Assembly (NCBI GenBank): GCA_023451415.1
Contig: JAEXZK010000038.1
Location: 1 to 6,397 of the forward strand
From: Bacillota bacterium
GTDB taxonomy: Bacteria; Bacillota; Clostridia; Oscillospirales; Ruminococcaceae
Direction: 5' to 3'
Length of the DNA: 6,397 nucleotides
Numbering within the stretch: the stretch's first letter is position 1; every line of letters starts with the position of its first letter. Made by a program: the position numbers and the translations under genes. The notes under the pieces are model-generated. The model was not told the origin of the DNA. It was given only the letters and a program-made list of their open reading frames with translations, and did not search any database. This document shows positions 3,512 through 6,397 of this stretch, piece by piece.

Positions 3512-6397
3512 TTATTCATCCTCGTCCTCGTCATCCTTGGACTTTCTGCCGATGGCCCAGCCGGCAAACGCCAAGCCGGAGCCAATGATGCTCAGCACAC
3601 CCACAGGGATGCCGCCGGCATTGGGCAGATTGCCCAGAGGCAGGAGCGGGTCGATGATGACCACACCGGGGGTGGGGTCGTCGTCATCCCGTCCGCCGCT
3701 GCGGTAGGTGTTGACCAGGGTCACAGTGTTCTTGTCTTCCATCACCACGCCGGCGGCGGCCACCACGATGATCTGGCCTTCAGCGTCCACCTTCAGCTCA
3801 ACAATCATGTCGGACTTGGCGGGAGCGCGGTAGCGGGAGGGAACCTTGGTCTCCTTGAGTACATACTTGCCAGCGGGCAGATCCTGGAAGGAGGTATAGC
3901 CGTTGGCATCGGTAAGCTGCTGCTCACGGATCACAGTGCTGTTGCTGCCGCCGTCATAGCGGTACAGGGTGAAGCCGGCGCCCTGCAGGTAGCTGGTCTT
4001 GCCGCTTCTGGAGCCGTACTTTCTGACGTTCAGGTCGCCCAGCTTGGTCAGGTTGGTGGCGATGGTAGAGGCGCTGTCCTCGTCCACAGTGGGTACGAAT
4101 TCAAAGACGTCTTCCCCGCCGGAGAAGGACACCAGCTGGTAAACAGAGCTGACGGCCAGCTTCTCCCGCACCTGATAGGGCACGCCGTAGATAAGGCCTG
4201 TAAAGGTAGCGCTGCGGCCCGCCTGGATCTCGATGGCATCGACGGGGCGGCTGCTCCACTGGATGCCCTCGGCGGTGTACTCTCCCTGGTACAGCTCAAA
4301 GGTGAAGAGCTGGCCGGGGGTCTGTACCACGGAGCCGGAAGCCATTTCCTTGGCCACACGGATGGAGCCGTCGGTGCGAATGTCGTTGTGCGCGGTGCGC
4401 ACGGCGTTGGGGGCCTCGGAGGTCAGCACCGCAGTGGTGGGGTTGAGCTGCTTATCGGTTTCCTGGGTATAGCCCACGAAGTCGTAGCGGTCGTCGCCGG
4501 TGATGAGGCCGGAAGCCTCTTCCACCACATAGCTGCCCAGAGGCAGTTCCACAAACTTCACGGAGCCGCCGTCCTTCAGGGTGAAGGTGACCTTCCCCTC
4601 TGTAACGGCCATAGGAGCGCCATTTTCCACCTGGAGTTCCTTCAGGCCGGAGCCCTCGGGAACGGTGACGGTAAAGGTGAAGTCCTGATCGGGGTAGGGG
4701 TTCCGCTTGCTGTCCACCACGTTCTCCACAGTGAGGGTGCCGTTCTTGAGGACTTCATTGCGGGCGGTAAATTCCACTGTGGTGTTCTGGCCGTCCTTGG
4801 CGCCCAGGGTGAAAGTGAGGGTCTTGCCATCCTGGCTGACCTGGGCCCCTTCAGCGCCGGTGAAGGACTCAAACTGATAGCTGCTGCCCGGGTTCGTCTC
4901 GGCCAGGGTGTAGGTGCCGTAGGGCAGCCCGGTGAGGGCGGCGGTCAGATTCTCGGTGGTGAGCTCAATAGCCTTGGTCGCGGGGGTCTGGCCTTCCACG
5001 ATGGGGCCGGCGAGGGTAAAGGTAAAGCTATCCTCATAGGGGACATAGCTGTTTGCGAAGATTTTGCTCAGGGTCAGGGCGGCGTCGCTCTTCACCTCAT
5101 TTTCGGCGGTAAGGGCAATGGTCTTGCCGGCGCCGTCGATGGTGAACTCCGCAGTCTTGCTTCCGTCGGTGAGGGTCACGCCCGCGGCGGTCTCAAAGCC
5201 GTTAAAGGTGTAGTTGGCGTCCGCGTCCTCGGTGATCCGGTAGGTGCCGTAAGGCAGGCTGCCAAGCTCGCCGGTGAGGGTGTCGCCGTCCACGGTGAGA
5301 GTACGCTCTGCAGGGGTCTGGCCTTCCACGATGGGGCCGGTGACGGTAAAGGTGAAGTCGGTGCCCGGGAAGGCGTTGAGGCCTTCAAAGACCTTGTTCA
5401 CCGTGATTTTGCCGTCGCTGCCCAGGGTGTTGGCCATGGTGAGGTTAAGGTTTTCCATATCCTCGGTGACGGTAAAGGTCTGGGCCGCTGCGCCTGTGAA
5501 GTCGGGAGCGGGGCTCACTTCCACGATGGAGTAATCGCTGCCAATCTGCAGGCCGCTGACATAGTTCTGAGAGTCTTTCGCGCTGTCGAAGGAGTCTCCC
5601 GCCTGCCACAGGACCAAAGCGCCGCCGGTGACGCTGGCGTCATGGCTGCCCACCTGGCCGGTGTAGAGGACGGCATCGCCCTTCTTCAGCTGGAAGGTAA
5701 AGTTCCGGTCCGCCAGGTTTTTGGCGTCGGGAGCGGTCTTGGTGAGGCGTACCTCGCCGGTGGCGGTGCGCAGTTCATTCTGCGCGGAGAAGGTAATGCT
5801 GTTTCCCGCCAGGGTCTGCTCAGGGGTGGTGTCCACGTCGCCGGTGATGAGGCCAGTGCCGGAGATCAGGCGGAAGTCGCTGTCGCTCCGCTCCACCACC
5901 TTGTAGACGCCGTATTCCATGCCGGAGGCAACGGTGCTGAGGGTCTGATCGCCGGAGGCGGTCATGGCGATGGTGTAAGGCGCGTTCTCGGCGTTGACCA
6001 TGGCAAAGGTGCCGTCCGCCTGCTTCTGGTAGAGGTCAAAGCTGAAGGTCTTGGCGGTGATATCGCCCCAGGAGCCTGCAACGGTCTTCTGGATGGTGAT
6101 GCTGCCCGTCTTCAGAGCATTGTCGGCGGTGAAGGCAAAATCCTTCTTGCCGCTGTCGATGGTGAAGGTAAGGGTCTTGCCGTCCCGGCTGACCTCGGCG
6201 CCGTCGGTGACGGAGAACTCGTCAAAGGTGAAGTTGGTGCTGCTGTTCTCCGTCAGGGTGTAGGTGCCGTAAGGCAGGCCGGAGAGGCTGCCGGTCATAG
6301 TGTCGGCGCTGTTGATGGTGATGGTGCGGTTCACAGGGCCGGTGAGGGCGAAGGTGAAGGTGTCCTCAAAGTCCTTGGTGTCCGCGTTCTTGGCGAT
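3512..6397 (-). CDS. Giant sortase-anchored surface protein with tandem isopeptide-type (Cna B/DUF5979-like) domains, 3' part
   Basis: 961 C-terminal residues are visible (residue 1 = codon at 6397). The frame is open to the edge, so the start and export signal lie outside; the GTG at 6334 is internal. Eight Ig/prealbumin-like domains lie at about 1-97 (partial), 98-213, 214-328, 329-438, 439-552, 553-676, 677-787 and 788-898. Each typically starts with a beta strand bearing Lys, has a (L/I)xxGxYxxxE strand in the middle, and ends with a strand bearing Asn. The last is a classic Cna B/SpaA domain (GAGFTLYRYDGG, then DLPAGKYVLKETKVPSRYRA). After an Asp/Pro linker come LPNAG (924-928), a hydrophobic helix (about 930-950), RKSK and an acidic DDEDEDE end. 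Family knowledge: such proteins are stalk-like adhesins or pilins, stiffened by Lys-Asn bonds and linked to peptidoglycan by sortase. The ligand is unknown. The downstream sortase is the likely partner. Confidence 0.93.
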   Translation of the reverse strand: MAKNADTKDFEDTFTFALTGPVNRTITINSADTMTGSLSGLPYGTYTLTENSSTNFTFDEFSVTDGAEVSRDGKTLTFTIDSGKKDFAFTADNALKTGSITIQKTVAGSWGDITAKTFSFDLYQKQADGTFAMVNAENAPYTIAMTASGDQTLSTVASGMEYGVYKVVERSDSDFRLISGTGLITGDVDTTPEQTLAGNSITFSAQNELRTATGEVRLTKTAPDAKNLADRNFTFQLKKGDAVLYTGQVGSHDASVTGGALVLWQAGDSFDSAKDSQNYVSGLQIGSDYSIVEVSPAPDFTGAAAQTFTVTEDMENLNLTMANTLGSDGKITVNKVFEGLNAFPGTDFTFTVTGPIVEGQTPAERTLTVDGDTLTGELGSLPYGTYRITEDADANYTFNGFETAAGVTLTDGSKTAEFTIDGAGKTIALTAENEVKSDAALTLSKIFANSYVPYEDSFTFTLAGPIVEGQTPATKAIELTTENLTAALTGLPYGTYTLAETNPGSSYQFESFTGAEGAQVSQDGKTLTFTLGAKDGQNTTVEFTARNEVLKNGTLTVENVVDSKRNPYPDQDFTFTVTVPEGSGLKELQVENGAPMAVTEGKVTFTLKDGGSVKFVELPLGSYVVEEASGLITGDDRYDFVGYTQETDKQLNPTTAVLTSEAPNAVRTAHNDIRTDGSIRVAKEMASGSVVQTPGQLFTFELYQGEYTAEGIQWSSRPVDAIEIQAGRSATFTGLIYGVPYQVREKLAVSSVYQLVSFSGGEDVFEFVPTVDEDSASTIATNLTKLGDLNVRKYGSRSGKTSYLQGAGFTLYRYDGGSNSTVIREQQLTDANGYTSFQDLPAGKYVLKETKVPSRYRAPAKSDMIVELKVDAEGQIIVVAAAGVVMEDKNTVTLVNTYRSGGRDDDDPTPGVVIIDPLLPLGNLPNAGGIPVGVLSIIGSGLAFAGWAIGRKSKDDEDEDE
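3614..3628 (-). other. LPNAG cell-wall sorting motif (LPXTG variant)
   Basis: These codons encode LPNAG, followed by GIPVGVLSIIGSGLAFAGWA and RKSK, the standard order of motif, membrane helix and positive stop. Alanine replaces the threonine at the acyl-transfer position. The translation is unambiguous (CTGCCCAATGCCGGC). Confidence 0.85.
3704..6397 (-). repeat. Tandem domain repeats (eight units of about 97-124 codons) in the adhesin
   Basis: Units run at 6397-6107 (partial), 6106-5759, 5758-5414, 5413-5084, 5083-4742, 4741-4370, 4369-4037 and 4036-3704. Predicted Lys/Glu/Asn triads (visible residue numbers) are: unit 1 E50/N93; unit 2 K104/E169/N207; unit 3 K220/E293/N323; unit 4 K335/E390/N433; unit 5 K445/E500/N547; unit 6 no Lys (N559)/E627/N671; unit 7 K683/E745/N782; unit 8 K793/E849/N896. 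Units 1, 4 and 5 are the closest relatives (GLPYGTYTL and DGKTLTFT shared by 1 and 5). The others diverge strongly, so the array is old apart from units 4 and 5. Confidence 0.85.
4983..5340. repeat. 28-bp exact direct repeat pair within adhesin units 4 and 5
   Basis: Positions 4983-5010 and 5313-5340 are identical over 28 bp and exactly 330 bp (110 codons) apart. They encode GPIVEGQTP at the same place in neighbouring domains. The flanks diverge, so this is either a remnant of a domain duplication or a gene-conversion patch. Recombination between the copies would remove exactly one domain in frame. Confidence 0.85.

Noticed and set aside
6332..6334. GTG as the start codon of the adhesin
   Set aside because: The frame stays open to the window edge, and the 21 codons before it (including DTFTFALTGP) continue the same domain pattern as FTFTVTGP in later units, so the true start lies outside.
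3512..6397. Plus-strand frames opposite the adhesin
   Set aside because: They are short, Ser/Val/Pro-biased shadows created by the codon pattern of the repeats, with no ribosome binding sites.

Overview
The window looks like chromosome of a low-to-moderate GC-skewed, Gram-positive anaerobe of the Clostridia, most plausibly a gut Oscillospiraceae/Ruminococcaceae-type bacterium. This is inferred from a rubrerythrin, a Bacillota-type LexA with a GAAC-N4-GTTC-like operator, AGGAGG-type ribosome binding sites, a sortase and a sortase-anchored repeat protein. All five protein genes lie on the minus strand, so the window reads right to left. I cannot assign a species.

From right to left: (1) positions 6397-3512 hold the 3' 961 codons of a very large cell-wall adhesin or pilin-like protein. 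It has eight tandem Ig/prealbumin-like domains (seven complete), most with a predicted Lys-Glu-Asn isopeptide triad, and ends in a sorting signal with an unusual LPNAG motif. Its start lies outside the window. (2) A 15-bp perfect stem-loop follows at 3445-3481. A good promoter for the next gene uses the loop of this hairpin as its -35 box. (3) A 231-residue sortase (3400-2705), probably the dedicated transpeptidase for the adhesin. (4) A 465-residue lipoprotein of unknown function (2634-1237), with its own TATAAT promoter overlapping the end of the sortase gene, and a terminator that contains its own stop codon.

(5) The 872-1236 stretch has no protein gene but is rich in signals. A long plus-strand terminator at 1151-1199 faces the lipoprotein terminator, and no plus-strand protein gene could feed it. 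With a TATAAT box at 1074-1079, a 5' hairpin and an unpaired CCCTCC stretch, it suggests an undescribed small RNA of roughly 110-150 nt, diverging from lexA. The lexA promoter with a palindromic SOS box sits at 976-1014. (6) lexA (871-275) is followed after 123 bp by the first 50 codons of a rubrerythrin (151 to beyond position 1), with no clear terminator between them.

Functionally, the right two thirds is a surface-display module (substrate, sortase and a nearby exported lipoprotein). The left part is a stress-response segment (SOS repressor and peroxide-detoxifying rubrerythrin). The most interesting items are the putative LexA-adjacent small RNA, the terminator/promoter overlap in front of the sortase, the LPNAG sorting signal, and one adhesin domain that has lost its isopeptide lysine.
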